The position numbers and the translations under genes were made by a program. From Sphingobacterium populi (GTDB taxonomy: Bacteria; Bacteroidota; Bacteroidia; Sphingobacteriales; Sphingobacteriaceae), in contig NZ_LQXS01000005.1 of the NCBI RefSeq assembly GCF_001586775.1, positions 62,001 through 126,000 on the forward strand: a DNA stretch of 64,000 bases, given 5' to 3'. Below are positions 41,376 to 50,280 of the stretch, piece by piece; positions within the stretch are counted from its first letter, which is position 1, and every line of letters begins with the position of its first letter. Below the pieces are notes generated by a model. It was not told the origin of the DNA. It saw nothing but the letters and a program-made list of their open reading frames with translations, and searched no databases.

Positions 41376-42875
41376 ATGAAAAAGCACATATATACCATAA
41401 TACTAGCGAGCTGCATTGCATTGAGCGGATGCACCAAGCTAGATGAAAAACTCAATGGGCAAATCTCGGACACTAATCCAGGAGCAGTAAATGCGACGGC
41501 TTTGCTGCAAGGAGCTTATATATCTATGCGCTCGCCGTACCAAGGGAATGGTGGCTGGTGGGCATTACAGCAAACAACTTCAGACGAAACGATCCCTCCG
41601 ACACGTGGTGGTGACTGGGACGACAACGGCGCTTGGCGCGCTTTATTCTTACATCAATGGCAGGCCGATCACGTCCGCATTCACGATGTATTCCGAAACC
41701 TGAACGCTGTAAGCTATGCCGGTACAGATCTATTGCGATACGATCCTACAGCAAGACAAGCGGCAGAAGCACGATTTATCAGAGCCTTTGCGCAGTTTTC
41801 TATTTTGGACGGCTGGGGGCAAGTGCCTTATCGCGAGCCTGGAGAAGATATTTTGGGCATGCCTCGTGTACGTGGAGCAGAAGAGCAGATAGCCTATTTA
41901 ATCGAAGAATTAAACGAGATCATGTCGGATTTGCCAACAGGTAATCCTCAAGTAGCGAACCAAGACGCTGCTCGCATGTTGCTCATGAAAACATACCTCA
42001 ACAAAGGAACCTTCCTTAACAGGGAAGCACCCACTTTTAGCAATGAAGATATGCAAATGGTCGTAACTTTGGCCGACCAAATCATTGGCCGCTACTCACT
42101 TGCTGAAAACTATTTTGACAATTTTGCGCTCAACAATCATGAGTCGCCCGAGAATATCTTCGTTGGTGCAAACATTGGTGGCAGTAATTCTGGAGATATT
42201 TATTCCCTGCTAAGAACTACTTTACATTACAACATGAATCCGAGTGGTTGGAATGGTTTTGCTACGCTATCCAACTTCTATGATAAGTACGAGCAAGACG
42301 ATCAGCGTCGTAGTTCCACGTATCCCGGCGTGACCAATATCTCGGGCATGAATATGGGCTTCTTATTGGGTCAGCAGGTAAATGCTCAAGGTGAAGCACG
42401 AGAAGACCGCCGCGGCAATCCGTTGAGTTTCACTCCAGAAGTAAGTATCATAGAACGTGGAAACAATCTGGAAGTAACAGGAATACGTGTAGTAAAATAT
42501 GTTCCAGATTATACTAATATTGGTGCCGGCCATGCAGAGAATGACTGGGTATTCTATCGCTATTCGGATGTGCTACTGATGAAAGCTGAAGCCTTACTTC
42601 GTATGAATCAAGCTGCAGCCGCTTTGTCGTTGGTGAATGAAGTCCGCACGCAAAGAAACGCAACGCCGTTGGCCACACTGACGACAGACAATTTATTGGA
42701 TGAGTTAGGTCGCGAATTCTTCTGGGAATCTCACCGCCGAACAGATTTAATTCGATTTGGCAAGTACTTAGATGCCTGGCAAGAGAAACCAGCATCCGAT
42801 CCCCGTGCCTTGCTGTTCCCGATTCCTTTAAATCAATTGGGCAATACCAATCTCACACAAAACCCAGGTTATTAG
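41376..42875 (+). CDS. SusD/RagB-family nutrient-binding lipoprotein 1
   Basis: Surface lipoprotein that caps the SusC barrel and binds substrate. The start at 41376 (MKKHIYTIILASCIALSGC) is taken because it begins a lipoprotein signal with lipobox ALSGC (Cys about 19); an earlier in-frame Met lies inside susC. TPR-like helices follow, and the family's C-terminal elements VFYRYSDVLLMKAEALLRM and LGREFFWESHRRTDLIRFGKY are present, ending in LFPIPLNQLGNTNLTQNPGY. Length 499. It starts 11 nt after the repaired susC stop. Confidence 0.93.
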   Translation: MKKHIYTIILASCIALSGCTKLDEKLNGQISDTNPGAVNATALLQGAYISMRSPYQGNGGWWALQQTTSDETIPPTRGGDWDDNGAWRALFLHQWQADHVRIHDVFRNLNAVSYAGTDLLRYDPTARQAAEARFIRAFAQFSILDGWGQVPYREPGEDILGMPRVRGAEEQIAYLIEELNEIMSDLPTGNPQVANQDAARMLLMKTYLNKGTFLNREAPTFSNEDMQMVVTLADQIIGRYSLAENYFDNFALNNHESPENIFVGANIGGSNSGDIYSLLRTTLHYNMNPSGWNGFATLSNFYDKYEQDDQRRSSTYPGVTNISGMNMGFLLGQQVNAQGEAREDRRGNPLSFTPEVSIIERGNNLEVTGIRVVKYVPDYTNIGAGHAENDWVFYRYSDVLLMKAEALLRMNQAAAALSLVNEVRTQRNATPLATLTTDNLLDELGREFFWESHRRTDLIRFGKYLDAWQEKPASDPRALLFPIPLNQLGNTNLTQNPGY

Positions 42876-42910
42876 ACAACATCTCCTAGTCAATTTACCG
42901 ATTAAAATTG

Positions 42911-42951
42911 CAATTCCTTCGGACAGCAAATCCGAAGGAATTGCTTTTTTT
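42911..42951 (+). terminator. Terminator of SusCD pair 1
   Basis: CAATTCCTTCGGA (42911-42923) pairs with TCCGAAGGAATTG (42931-42943) around CAGCAAA, followed by C and seven T. Confidence 0.93.
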
Positions 42952-43037
42952 GGGGATGTGCTACCTGTGTTTTCATGATTAATTACTATACAAAATTTAT
43001 TCAACATGACAAATAATAAAGTCGCCATTTTCATGCT

Positions 43038-43066
43038 ATTTTTACGTAAAAATTAACGTAGATTTG
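43038..43066. promoter_or_regulatory. 16-bp palindrome next to a candidate nrd promoter
   Basis: ATTTTTACGTAAAAAT (43038-43053) is a perfect palindrome. Six nt after it, TAGATTTG (43059-43066) fits the -7 consensus. A palindrome in the -33/-7 spacer is a usual repressor position. If used, this promoter would give a leader near 280 nt for the nrd operon. Confidence 0.45.
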
Positions 43067-43103
43067 GGCGATATCTCGCGAAAATATTTGTGGCTTTTCA
43101 AAG

Positions 43104-43112
43104 TTATCCACA
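43104..43112 (+). promoter_or_regulatory. DnaA-box-like site upstream of nrd operon (1)
   Basis: TTATCCACA matches the E. coli DnaA box TTWTNCACA exactly. It lies 243 nt before the first nrd gene. Function is inferred from the known DnaA control of nrdAB in E. coli. Confidence 0.4.
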
Positions 43113-43191
43113 TACTTTACACTTTGTATATCAGCAGATTAATAATTTCTACATTCGGGAAGCGAACTTTAGCCGCCTTGCATTCTCGAGA

Positions 43192-43200
43192 TGTGGAAAA
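43192..43200 (-). promoter_or_regulatory. DnaA-box-like site upstream of nrd operon (2)
   Basis: On the minus strand this reads TTTTCCACA, again matching TTWTNCACA. It is 80 nt from the first site and in opposite orientation. Confidence 0.35.
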
Positions 43201-43233
43201 GTCCGACTCACTCGCGCAGATAAAATATATGAT

Positions 43234-43266
43234 CTTTGTTTAAGACAAAGGAATCGTTGCGATTCC
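43234..43266. promoter_or_regulatory. Two adjoining inverted repeats before the nrd operon
   Basis: CTTTGT-TTAAG-ACAAAG (43234-43250) and GGAATCG-TTG-CGATTCC (43250-43266) share one base. They lie about 90 nt before the first nrd gene and could be an operator pair or a leader hairpin. They do not match the NrdR box consensus as I know it. Confidence 0.4.
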
Positions 43267-43354
43267 GATTCAATAGAATATTTATTTATGGCAAACGTAA
43301 GCTGATCCCAAAAAGGTTGGCTTAAAGTTACCCCCCAAAAGATTTTAAATAGAC

Positions 43355-43588
43355 ATGGCAAGAATCATTAAATTTGAAAAGAATGACTGTGCACCATGCG
43401 CACAGGTATCTTCCTACTTGGACAACAAGGGTGTATCTTACGAAACAATCAATCCATTTGATGAACCGGAGTTGGCAGTAAAATTCAAAGTACGTACCGT
43501 TCCTACCGTACTCGTACTTGAGGAGGACGAAATCAAACATAGAATCATTGGCTTCAAACCAGAGGAACTAGATCATATCGCGTTGTAA
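43355..43588 (+). CDS. Thioredoxin-fold protein, NrdH-like
   Basis: Small redox protein of 77 residues with the dithiol motif C12-A-P-C15 (NDCAPCAQVSSYLDNKGV) and the cis-Pro element VRTVPTVLVLEED. Position at the head of the nrdI-nrdE-nrdF genes suggests that it reduces NrdE, as NrdH does in other class Ib systems. CAPC differs from the usual NrdH CVQC, so it may be a thioredoxin that took this role. It is followed by nrdI after 30 nt. Confidence 0.82.
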   Translation: MARIIKFEKNDCAPCAQVSSYLDNKGVSYETINPFDEPELAVKFKVRTVPTVLVLEEDEIKHRIIGFKPEELDHIAL

Positions 43589-43618
43589 ACCGTATTGTAA
43601 ACCCTCTAAATACGAGCT

Positions 43619-44026
43619 ATGATTCATATTTACTACGATTCAAAGACAGGAAATGTAGATCGCTTTATCAGTAAAGTGATCCAGATAACGGGGTGGCAAG
43701 CCACCCGTATCGAAGAGGATACCATACCATCAACTATGGGTCACTTGGTGACTTATACCATTAACTTTGGCAAAGTGCCTGAAAAGACACAAGCCTTTAT
43801 CGATAAATATAGCCACATGATCCATTCGGTCAGTTCAAGTGGTAATCGCAACTGGGGAAGAAACTTCGCAGTAGCAGCCGATAAACTCGCAGAAAACTTC
43901 GACCTTCCTATCGGTTTAAAGTTCGAACTTTCGGGGACTTTGGTAGATATAAACGAGTTTATTGACAGTATAAAAAATCAATATTATGATAGCAAACGAC
44001 GTAGCGAAAAGCTGGATATTGCTTAA
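43619..44026 (+). CDS. nrdI: Class Ib ribonucleotide reductase assembly flavoprotein
   Basis: Flavodoxin-like protein that supplies oxidant for building the dimanganese-tyrosyl cofactor of NrdF. The 135 residues include IYYDSKTGNVDRFI (FMN phosphate loop), TYTINFGKVPEKTQAFI and SSSGNRNWGRNFAVAADKL, the usual NrdI signatures. Its end overlaps the nrdE start by 41 nt, so both are probably co-translated. Confidence 0.93.
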   Translation: MIHIYYDSKTGNVDRFISKVIQITGWQATRIEEDTIPSTMGHLVTYTINFGKVPEKTQAFIDKYSHMIHSVSSSGNRNWGRNFAVAADKLAENFDLPIGLKFELSGTLVDINEFIDSIKNQYYDSKRRSEKLDIA

Positions 44027-46091
44027 CAACGAAATCATGATCAAACATGATGAGGAGTTTAGCTTACATAAAGACAAAGAAGCAGTAAGAGCTTATTTCC
44101 TAGAATATGTAAACAAGAACACGGTTTTCTTTTACAATCTAAAGGAAAAAGTCGATTACCTTATTGAGAACAATTATTACATTGATTTCTATCAATGGTT
44201 TACTTTTGAAGAGATTCAACAAGTATATGATTACGTATATGCGAAGAAATTTCGCTTCCAGTCTTTCATGGCAGCTTTCAAGTTTTTTCAAAGCTACGCG
44301 CTGCGTGACGATTCTGGCGAAAAATTTTTAGAGCGCTACGAAGATCGCGTCATGGCGGTTGCCTTGTTCTTGGCTCGCGAAGAAGGCGTACAAAAAGCTT
44401 TCGAATACGCAGAAATCATGATTAGCCAAGAATATCAGCCCGCTACGCCGACATTCTTGAATGCCGGAAAGAAAAGATCTGGCGAGTTGGTTTCTTGTTT
44501 CTTAGATGAAGTTGGCGACAACCTAAACGGTATTGGCTATGCGATTGATTCGGCGATGAAGTTATCGTCTATCGGTGGTGGTGTGTCGTTTAACATCTCC
44601 AAAATCCGTGCTCGTGGCGAAGCAATCAAAGGCGTAGATGGTCGTGCTGGAGGAGTATTACCGATCATGAAAATCATGGAAGATACGTTCTCTTACGCCA
44701 ACCAGTTGGGTCAACGCCCTGGTGCAGGTGCGGTTTATCTAAATATTTTCCACTCGGATATTGAAGAGTTTTTGGATTGTAAGAAGATCAATGCCGATGA
44801 GAAAGTACGTATCAAATCGTTATCCATCGGTATCATCGTGCCCGACAAATTCATGGAATTGGCGGAAAAAGATGAAGCGTGCTATTTGATCTATCCACAC
44901 ACCGTGATGCAAGAGTATGGCAAATACCTAGATGAGTTGGATATGGATGCCATGTACGATGAGTTGATCACCAATCCAAACATCAAAAAGAAGAAAATCA
45001 ATGCGCGCCATCTTTTGGTGAAAATCGCACAAACTCAAAAAGAGTCGGGATATCCGTATATCTTCTACAAAGAAAATGCGAATAGAGGGCATGCTCTTAA
45101 CGGCATCGGTAAAGTAAAATTCTCAAATCTTTGTACCGAGATCATGCAAGTATCTGAAGTATCAGATATCAATATCTATGGCAAAGAAGATACGATCCGC
45201 TACGGTATTTCTTGTAATCTAGGTTCCCTCAATGTGGCTACCGTAATGGATAACAAACGCGTGAAAGAAGCAGTGAAAACGGCCATGCGTGCATTAACCG
45301 TAGTAACGGACGTGACAGATATCGAAATGGTTCCTACTATCGCTAAAGCGAACCGCGAATTGCATTCGGTAGGCTTAGGTGCGATGAACCTACACGGTTT
45401 CCTAGCCAAAAGCTTTATCATGTATGAATCGACTGAAGCGTTAGATTTCGCGAATACGTTCTTCATGATGATGAACTACTACTCTTTGGAAGCTTCTATG
45501 GAGATTGCTAAAGAGCGTGGTCGTACGTTCGTCGGGTTTGAAAAATCTGCGTACGCAGATGGTACTTATTTCGACAAATACCTCAACCGTGATTATCTTC
45601 CGAAAACAGATAAGGTTCAAGAATTGTTCGAAGGAGTACATATTCCAACTATTGCAGATTGGGAAAACCTGAAAGCGCAAGTGAAAGAGCATGGAATCTA
45701 CCACGCGTATCGTTTAGCGATTGCTCCTAACCAATCTACTTCTTATATCATGAATGCGACCGCATCGGTGATGCCAATCGTAGATATTATTGAAGTGCGT
45801 GAGTACGGTGATAGTACGACGTATTATCCAATGCCATACCTGACGAACGATAATTACTTCTACTTCAAGTCGGCGTATGATATGGACCAGATGAAAGTAT
45901 TGAAAATGATCTCGGTTATCCAACGCCACATCGATCAAGGTGTATCTACGATCTTGCATACCAACTCGAAAGACAGTACGCGCGACTTGGCGAAGTATTA
46001 TATTTATGCACACAAACTAGGGCTGAAATCATTGTATTACACCCGTACACGTAAATCGACCATCGAGGAATGTATCTCGTGCTCGGCATAA
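43986..46091 (+). CDS. nrdE: Class Ib ribonucleoside-diphosphate reductase, alpha subunit
   Basis: Catalytic subunit that reduces ribonucleotides to deoxyribonucleotides. The 701 residues lack the N-terminal ATP cone of class Ia, as usual for NrdE. Active-site parts visible: SGELVSCFLDEVGDN (first redox Cys), YGISCNLGSLNVATVM, the radical region NLHGFLAKSFIMYESTEA, ATASVMPIVDI, and the C-terminal shuttle C696-I-S-C699 in IEECISCSA. The start at 43986 overlaps nrdI by 41 nt; the Met at 44037 (MIKHDEEFSLHKD) is an alternative that would remove the overlap. Confidence 0.95.
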   Translation: MIANDVAKSWILLNNEIMIKHDEEFSLHKDKEAVRAYFLEYVNKNTVFFYNLKEKVDYLIENNYYIDFYQWFTFEEIQQVYDYVYAKKFRFQSFMAAFKFFQSYALRDDSGEKFLERYEDRVMAVALFLAREEGVQKAFEYAEIMISQEYQPATPTFLNAGKKRSGELVSCFLDEVGDNLNGIGYAIDSAMKLSSIGGGVSFNISKIRARGEAIKGVDGRAGGVLPIMKIMEDTFSYANQLGQRPGAGAVYLNIFHSDIEEFLDCKKINADEKVRIKSLSIGIIVPDKFMELAEKDEACYLIYPHTVMQEYGKYLDELDMDAMYDELITNPNIKKKKINARHLLVKIAQTQKESGYPYIFYKENANRGHALNGIGKVKFSNLCTEIMQVSEVSDINIYGKEDTIRYGISCNLGSLNVATVMDNKRVKEAVKTAMRALTVVTDVTDIEMVPTIAKANRELHSVGLGAMNLHGFLAKSFIMYESTEALDFANTFFMMMNYYSLEASMEIAKERGRTFVGFEKSAYADGTYFDKYLNRDYLPKTDKVQELFEGVHIPTIADWENLKAQVKEHGIYHAYRLAIAPNQSTSYIMNATASVMPIVDIIEVREYGDSTTYYPMPYLTNDNYFYFKSAYDMDQMKVLKMISVIQRHIDQGVSTILHTNSKDSTRDLAKYYIYAHKLGLKSLYYTRTRKSTIEECISCSA

Positions 46092-46125
46092 AAAATTTAT
46101 TATAGTATAATTCAATCCCAATCGG

Positions 46126-46161
46126 AACTGAATCGGAATACCTCGGTATACCGATTCAGTT
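46126..46161 (+). other. Stable hairpin between nrdE and nrdF
   Basis: AACTGAATCGG (46126-46136) pairs with CCGATTCAGTT (46151-46161). Inside, ATACC and GGTAT continue the stem after an A-A mismatch. TTCTTT follows. It could be a partial terminator or RNA-processing site that sets the NrdE:NrdF ratio. Confidence 0.6.
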
Positions 46162-46183
46162 TCTTTAAGTTATAAAGCACACC

Positions 46184-47170
46184 ATGAGCAAACAATATAC
46201 CGCAGTAAACTGGAACACACCCGATAATGATTATGCATTGATGTTCTGGGAACAGAATATTAAGCAATTTTGGATCGATACCGAATACATTCCTTCTAAG
46301 GATATTGATAGCTGGAAAGGCTTGAGCTGGGATATGAAAGAGTGCTATAAAAAAGCCTTGGGCGGTTTGACTTTGCTAGATACCTTGCAAAGCCATACCG
46401 GTATGCCTAAGATCATTGATCATATCAATTCTTTGCAGAATAAAGCGGTGTTATCGTACATGTGTATGATGGAAGCAATCCATGCCAAATCTTATTCTAC
46501 GATCTTCACGACGGTATCAACAACCAATGAGATCAACGATGTATTTGGCTGGGTATCCGAAAATAAATTTTTGCAGTATAAGGCATCGACTATCGATCAA
46601 TATTACCGCGCGATCGACAAAGAAACGGTCACTGACGAAGAGCTTTTTATGGCCTTAGGAGCTTCCGTATTATTGGAGTCTTTCTTATTCTATTCAGGCT
46701 TCTTCTTGCCACTGTGGTTATGCGGCCAAGGGCAAATGGTGGCTTCAGCAGACATCATCAAAAAAATCATTGCAGACGAATCGATCCACGGTGTATTCGT
46801 GGGCTTGATGGCGCAAGAAGTATTCAATAGATTGCCGAACAAGGAAGAAGTCAAAGCGCGTTTCTTGACGCTTTTAAATGACTTGTACGAGAATGAATTG
46901 AAATACACAGAAGAATTGTATACAGTCGTAGGATTAACGGCTGAGGTGAAAGAATATGTGCGTTATAACGGCAATAAGGCTTTGATGAATTTGGCGTTTG
47001 AGCCGATCTTCGAAGTGAAGCAAGTAAATCCTATCGTAATGAATGGACTAAGCACCGAAACCACTCAACACGATTTCTTTTCCAAAAAATCAACCAACTA
47101 CGAGAAAGCTACAGAGATTGTGCATTTAATGCACGAAGATTTTGAAATGGATGCTACAGTAGATATATAA
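46184..47170 (+). CDS. nrdF: Class Ib ribonucleoside-diphosphate reductase, beta subunit
   Basis: Ferritin-like radical-carrying subunit, 328 residues, partner of NrdE. Metal-ligand motifs appear in FWEQNIKQFWIDTEY, MEAIHAKSYSTIF (E-x-x-H), ASVLLESFLFYSGFF and IIADESIHGVFVG (E-x-x-H). The tail ends HEDFEMDATVDI. Neighbouring nrdI suggests Mn2-Tyr assembly in vivo. Two terminator-type repeats follow the stop. Confidence 0.95.
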   Translation: MSKQYTAVNWNTPDNDYALMFWEQNIKQFWIDTEYIPSKDIDSWKGLSWDMKECYKKALGGLTLLDTLQSHTGMPKIIDHINSLQNKAVLSYMCMMEAIHAKSYSTIFTTVSTTNEINDVFGWVSENKFLQYKASTIDQYYRAIDKETVTDEELFMALGASVLLESFLFYSGFFLPLWLCGQGQMVASADIIKKIIADESIHGVFVGLMAQEVFNRLPNKEEVKARFLTLLNDLYENELKYTEELYTVVGLTAEVKEYVRYNGNKALMNLAFEPIFEVKQVNPIVMNGLSTETTQHDFFSKKSTNYEKATEIVHLMHEDFEMDATVDI

Positions 47171-47210
47171 ATCGTATCACGACCTATATTTATAGCATAC
47201 TGATTAATAG

Positions 47211-47250
47211 TAATAACGCCGTGCAGAGCAGATTCTTCACGGCGTTATTA
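47211..47250. terminator. Bidirectional terminator between nrdF and the MFS gene
   Basis: TAATAACGCCGTG (47211-47223) pairs exactly with CACGGCGTTATTA (47238-47250). The genes on the two sides converge, and the AT-rich ends suit both strands. Confidence 0.85.
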
Positions 47251-47305
47251 ATTTAGCGGGATTATTTGCCAGCATTGGTATCGTTATTTTCGATACAATG
47301 TATTA

Positions 47306-48544
47306 TCACGCTTCCACATCGCGATGATTTATCGCAAAAATAGCGACAAAGGAAACCATCATAAATACGCTTCCGATATAAAATAGCGGATAATAATTAT
47401 CATTCTTAATCAAAAAAGCCATAGAAAATCCACCAATAGCCTGAAAAAAAGAAAAACCTAATGTGAGGTTGCTCCAAGCCAGTTTATACCTCAAATCTCC
47501 AAAAATCCGCAAGGCATAAGCAGATATTAAGGTAATCATACCTGGCGTAAAAAAACCTACAATAAAAGAAGACACGTACAATGCGATATCATGCTGAATA
47601 AAGACCGGCATAATTACGGCTATACAATCTGTAAAATAACTGATTAAAATGGTCTTCTTAATGCCGATAAGATCAGACAATTTGCCCAATAACACCGGAC
47701 CGAGTAATGCTCCGAAGCCAAAAACAGCCCATCCCATCGAGCCAAAAACAAAGCTCTTATGCACCTGTCTCACTAGAAAATCTACATAAAAAAGTGTGTG
47801 CGGTAGATAACCAATGGCGTTACAGCAATAGGCTGTCAGAAGTAGCAAGAAGTTCCGATTGCGGTAGTCGAATCTAACGATCGATGGCTTTGCGTTATCA
47901 TCCATTTGCTTGCTTTCTGAAGCGACAGGAACGCGATCCCACGTGTTCCAGGTAAACCACGTGAAAAGTAAGCAAACCACACCGAGGGCGACGAAAACTT
48001 CAGACAAACCAATACGCTGGTATAGATAGGGAATTAACAATCCGGAAACGCATACTCCAATACCAATTCCAGAAAAAACGATACCAGAAATAAGTCCTCT
48101 ATTTTTAGATTTTTTATAAAATGGCAATATTAGCGTAGGCGAAAGCACCATCAGCAAAGCACCACCAAAACCGGCAATGAACCGCCAAACATACATCCAA
48201 TAAAAACCTAAATCGTGGAAAGCGAGCATAATATAGCCCAACGCACACATAATTAAAGCTATTTTGATTAATACGGATGCTCGGAATCGATCTGGAGTGA
48301 AATTGATAAAAAGAGGGCCAGCAAGATATCCCACCAGCGCAGCAGCACCAAGTTGTGCTGCTTCAAAAGAAGAACTCCAGCCATCGTCGATAAGTAAAGG
48401 AATTAAGGCAGTATAGGCAAATCTTCCGATACCCAATCCGACCAATGTGCTTAATAATCCGGCCAACCAATAGGGACTTTTGGCTTTTACATATGTCATA
48501 TTTCTTATCTGAGGAGTATTAATTGGGGTCGCGCAGTTTTTCAT
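47306..48544 (-). CDS. YbfB/YjiJ-family MFS transporter
   Basis: Inner membrane transporter of 412 residues with about twelve hydrophobic segments. Early signature GLLSTLVGLGIGRFAYTALIPLL is diagnostic of the YbfB/YjiJ group, and RFIAGFGGALLMVLSPTLILP and GILISGIVFSGIGIGVCVSGLL-like segments follow. The true start may be the Met at 48499 (MTYVKAKSPYW), since the first 15 residues are unlike the family. TACATTTG on the minus strand (48570-48577) fits a -7 element. Substrate unknown. Confidence 0.87.
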   Translation of the reverse strand: MKNCATPINTPQIRNMTYVKAKSPYWLAGLLSTLVGLGIGRFAYTALIPLLIDDGWSSSFEAAQLGAAALVGYLAGPLFINFTPDRFRASVLIKIALIMCALGYIMLAFHDLGFYWMYVWRFIAGFGGALLMVLSPTLILPFYKKSKNRGLISGIVFSGIGIGVCVSGLLIPYLYQRIGLSEVFVALGVVCLLFTWFTWNTWDRVPVASESKQMDDNAKPSIVRFDYRNRNFLLLLTAYCCNAIGYLPHTLFYVDFLVRQVHKSFVFGSMGWAVFGFGALLGPVLLGKLSDLIGIKKTILISYFTDCIAVIMPVFIQHDIALYVSSFIVGFFTPGMITLISAYALRIFGDLRYKLAWSNLTLGFSFFQAIGGFSMAFLIKNDNYYPLFYIGSVFMMVSFVAIFAINHRDVEA

Positions 48545-48632
48545 GCACTGCAGTTACTTGCTCCTCGATCAAATGTAATCTATTATTGACACATATTTTA
48601 TTTCTTTCAAGGAAAATTATAATAGACAAAAA

Positions 48633-48660
48633 AAAGCTACAGCATATATGCTGTAGCTTT
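48633..48660 (-). terminator. Terminator of SusCD pair 2
   Basis: A 28-bp perfect palindrome with arms AAAGCTACAGCATA / TATGCTGTAGCTTT. On the minus strand it runs into a T tract (48628-48632), 22 nt after the SusD stop. Confidence 0.9.
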
Positions 48661-48681
48661 CCCTATTAAAGTATCAATGGA

Positions 48682-50256
48682 TTAATTTGTTTGATACTCT
48701 GGATTTTGTGTAAGGTTTTTATTTCGTTGCAACTCATCCATCGAAATCGGAAAAAGTAAATCCGACTCTTTAAAGGTAGCACCAGAACCATTGGCAGCAC
48801 CTACAAGCGATTGGAAAGTAACTTGTCCCTTTTCAGTCGATGAAATATTAGGGAACATGCCCGTCCGTAGACAGTCATCCCACATCTTAAATTCAAGTGG
48901 TAATTCGCGCAAGCGTTCTTTCCACACTTCTTGTACAAATTGCTCCACCGACAAGCTTTGTAATTGAGCGGTGATTTGTGCTACTGTTTCACCAGTTGTA
49001 CTCGCACGCGCTCTCACTTCTGCTAGATGTCCTGCTGCAGTAGCGACCCCAGTGGCTCTTGCTTTTGCTTCGGCAGCAATCAATAATGCCTCGGCGTAGC
49101 GATAGATATTACGGTCTTTGATCGAGCGTCCTGTATTCAACAAGGCATCTTCTTCCACAAAATACCATACACCGGCTACATTACCACCTGTCCAAGTTTC
49201 GCCATTATCTGGGTTGGTATATTCCCAATGATAAAACTGGTTTGGCTGAATGCGCAAATCATCATCTTCGTAAATATTTAAGAAACGATTTGTCGGACCG
49301 TAAGCTCTTTCAAAAATAGTGTATTTATCAAATACGGAGTTTGCAGAAGCAGTGAAACCGTACGTTGGCCAAGATCCTCCTGGATTGATCACGGCATCAA
49401 ACTCGAAAGAATAAATAGTTTCGTCCAAAACATCGGAAGTACGCAGTTTATTATACCCACTATTTGCCCCAAGGTCAGTATTCGGTGCCAGAGCATGGCC
49501 GGATTGAAGAACAATATCAATGTACTGCGCTGCTTCTGGAAATTTACTTTGCTGCAAATATACATTGGCCAAAGCCATAGCAGCCACATTGCGATTTACC
49601 CGTCGTCCGCTAGTATTGAAGATGCCATTGGGCAAAGCTTCTACAGCCGCAATCAGATCCTCTTCAATAACTGCATATACTTCTTCTACCGAACTACGCT
49701 CTAAAAAGAAATCTCGATCCAGCGAATCGTATGGCTCGGTAGATAATGGTAAGGCACCAAACATTTTGACTAGATAGAAATAATTAAAGGCTCTGAAAAA
49801 GCGTGCTTCTGCAATGTACTGACTCTTTAAATTATCCGCCATCTCAATGTTCGGAATATTCTTAATAGCACCATTGGCAATGTTGATCGCTAAGAAGGAG
49901 TTGTTCCAGATATCATTCATTCTATTGGAAACAACACGGGTATTTTGCTGACGAGTGAGTTGCCGCGAATACAAATTGATTAATTCTTGACCTTCGTAAC
50001 TGTTCGTAAAATAGCCGGTTAACATAACAGGTATGGAAGCGAAGGGACCTTGATAGGCGCCATTGGCGTTACCATAAAACGTAGGTCCGCCGATGCGGTA
50101 CAAGCTATTGATATTCTCCAAAGCTTGTGCCTGCGTTTTGTAATAACTATCTCCTCCTACTTCTGTTCTAGGATTTTCATCCAAAAAGTCTTTACAGGCA
50201 TTCATCGTCAGCAAAGCTGATCCGCAAAGGCCTAGTATGATATATTTAATGTTCAT
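48682..50256 (-). CDS. SusD/RagB-family nutrient-binding lipoprotein 2
   Basis: Lipoprotein of 524 residues with lipobox LLTMNAC (Cys about 20). Family elements: KDFLDENPRTEVGGDSYYKT at the start, YIAEARFFRAFNYFYLVKMFG (the TPR-like helix with SusD signature), DRNIYRYAEALLIAAEAKAR, and WKERLRELPLEFKMWDDCLR, ending PISMDELQRNKNLTQNPEYQ. It starts 24 nt after the susC stop at 50281. The start is the Met at 50256. Confidence 0.94.
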   Translation of the reverse strand: MNIKYIILGLCGSALLTMNACKDFLDENPRTEVGGDSYYKTQAQALENINSLYRIGGPTFYGNANGAYQGPFASIPVMLTGYFTNSYEGQELINLYSRQLTRQQNTRVVSNRMNDIWNNSFLAINIANGAIKNIPNIEMADNLKSQYIAEARFFRAFNYFYLVKMFGALPLSTEPYDSLDRDFFLERSSVEEVYAVIEEDLIAAVEALPNGIFNTSGRRVNRNVAAMALANVYLQQSKFPEAAQYIDIVLQSGHALAPNTDLGANSGYNKLRTSDVLDETIYSFEFDAVINPGGSWPTYGFTASANSVFDKYTIFERAYGPTNRFLNIYEDDDLRIQPNQFYHWEYTNPDNGETWTGGNVAGVWYFVEEDALLNTGRSIKDRNIYRYAEALLIAAEAKARATGVATAAGHLAEVRARASTTGETVAQITAQLQSLSVEQFVQEVWKERLRELPLEFKMWDDCLRTGMFPNISSTEKGQVTFQSLVGAANGSGATFKESDLLFPISMDELQRNKNLTQNPEYQTN

Positions 50257-50280
50257 TAGTGTAAATATTAGGTAATTAAA

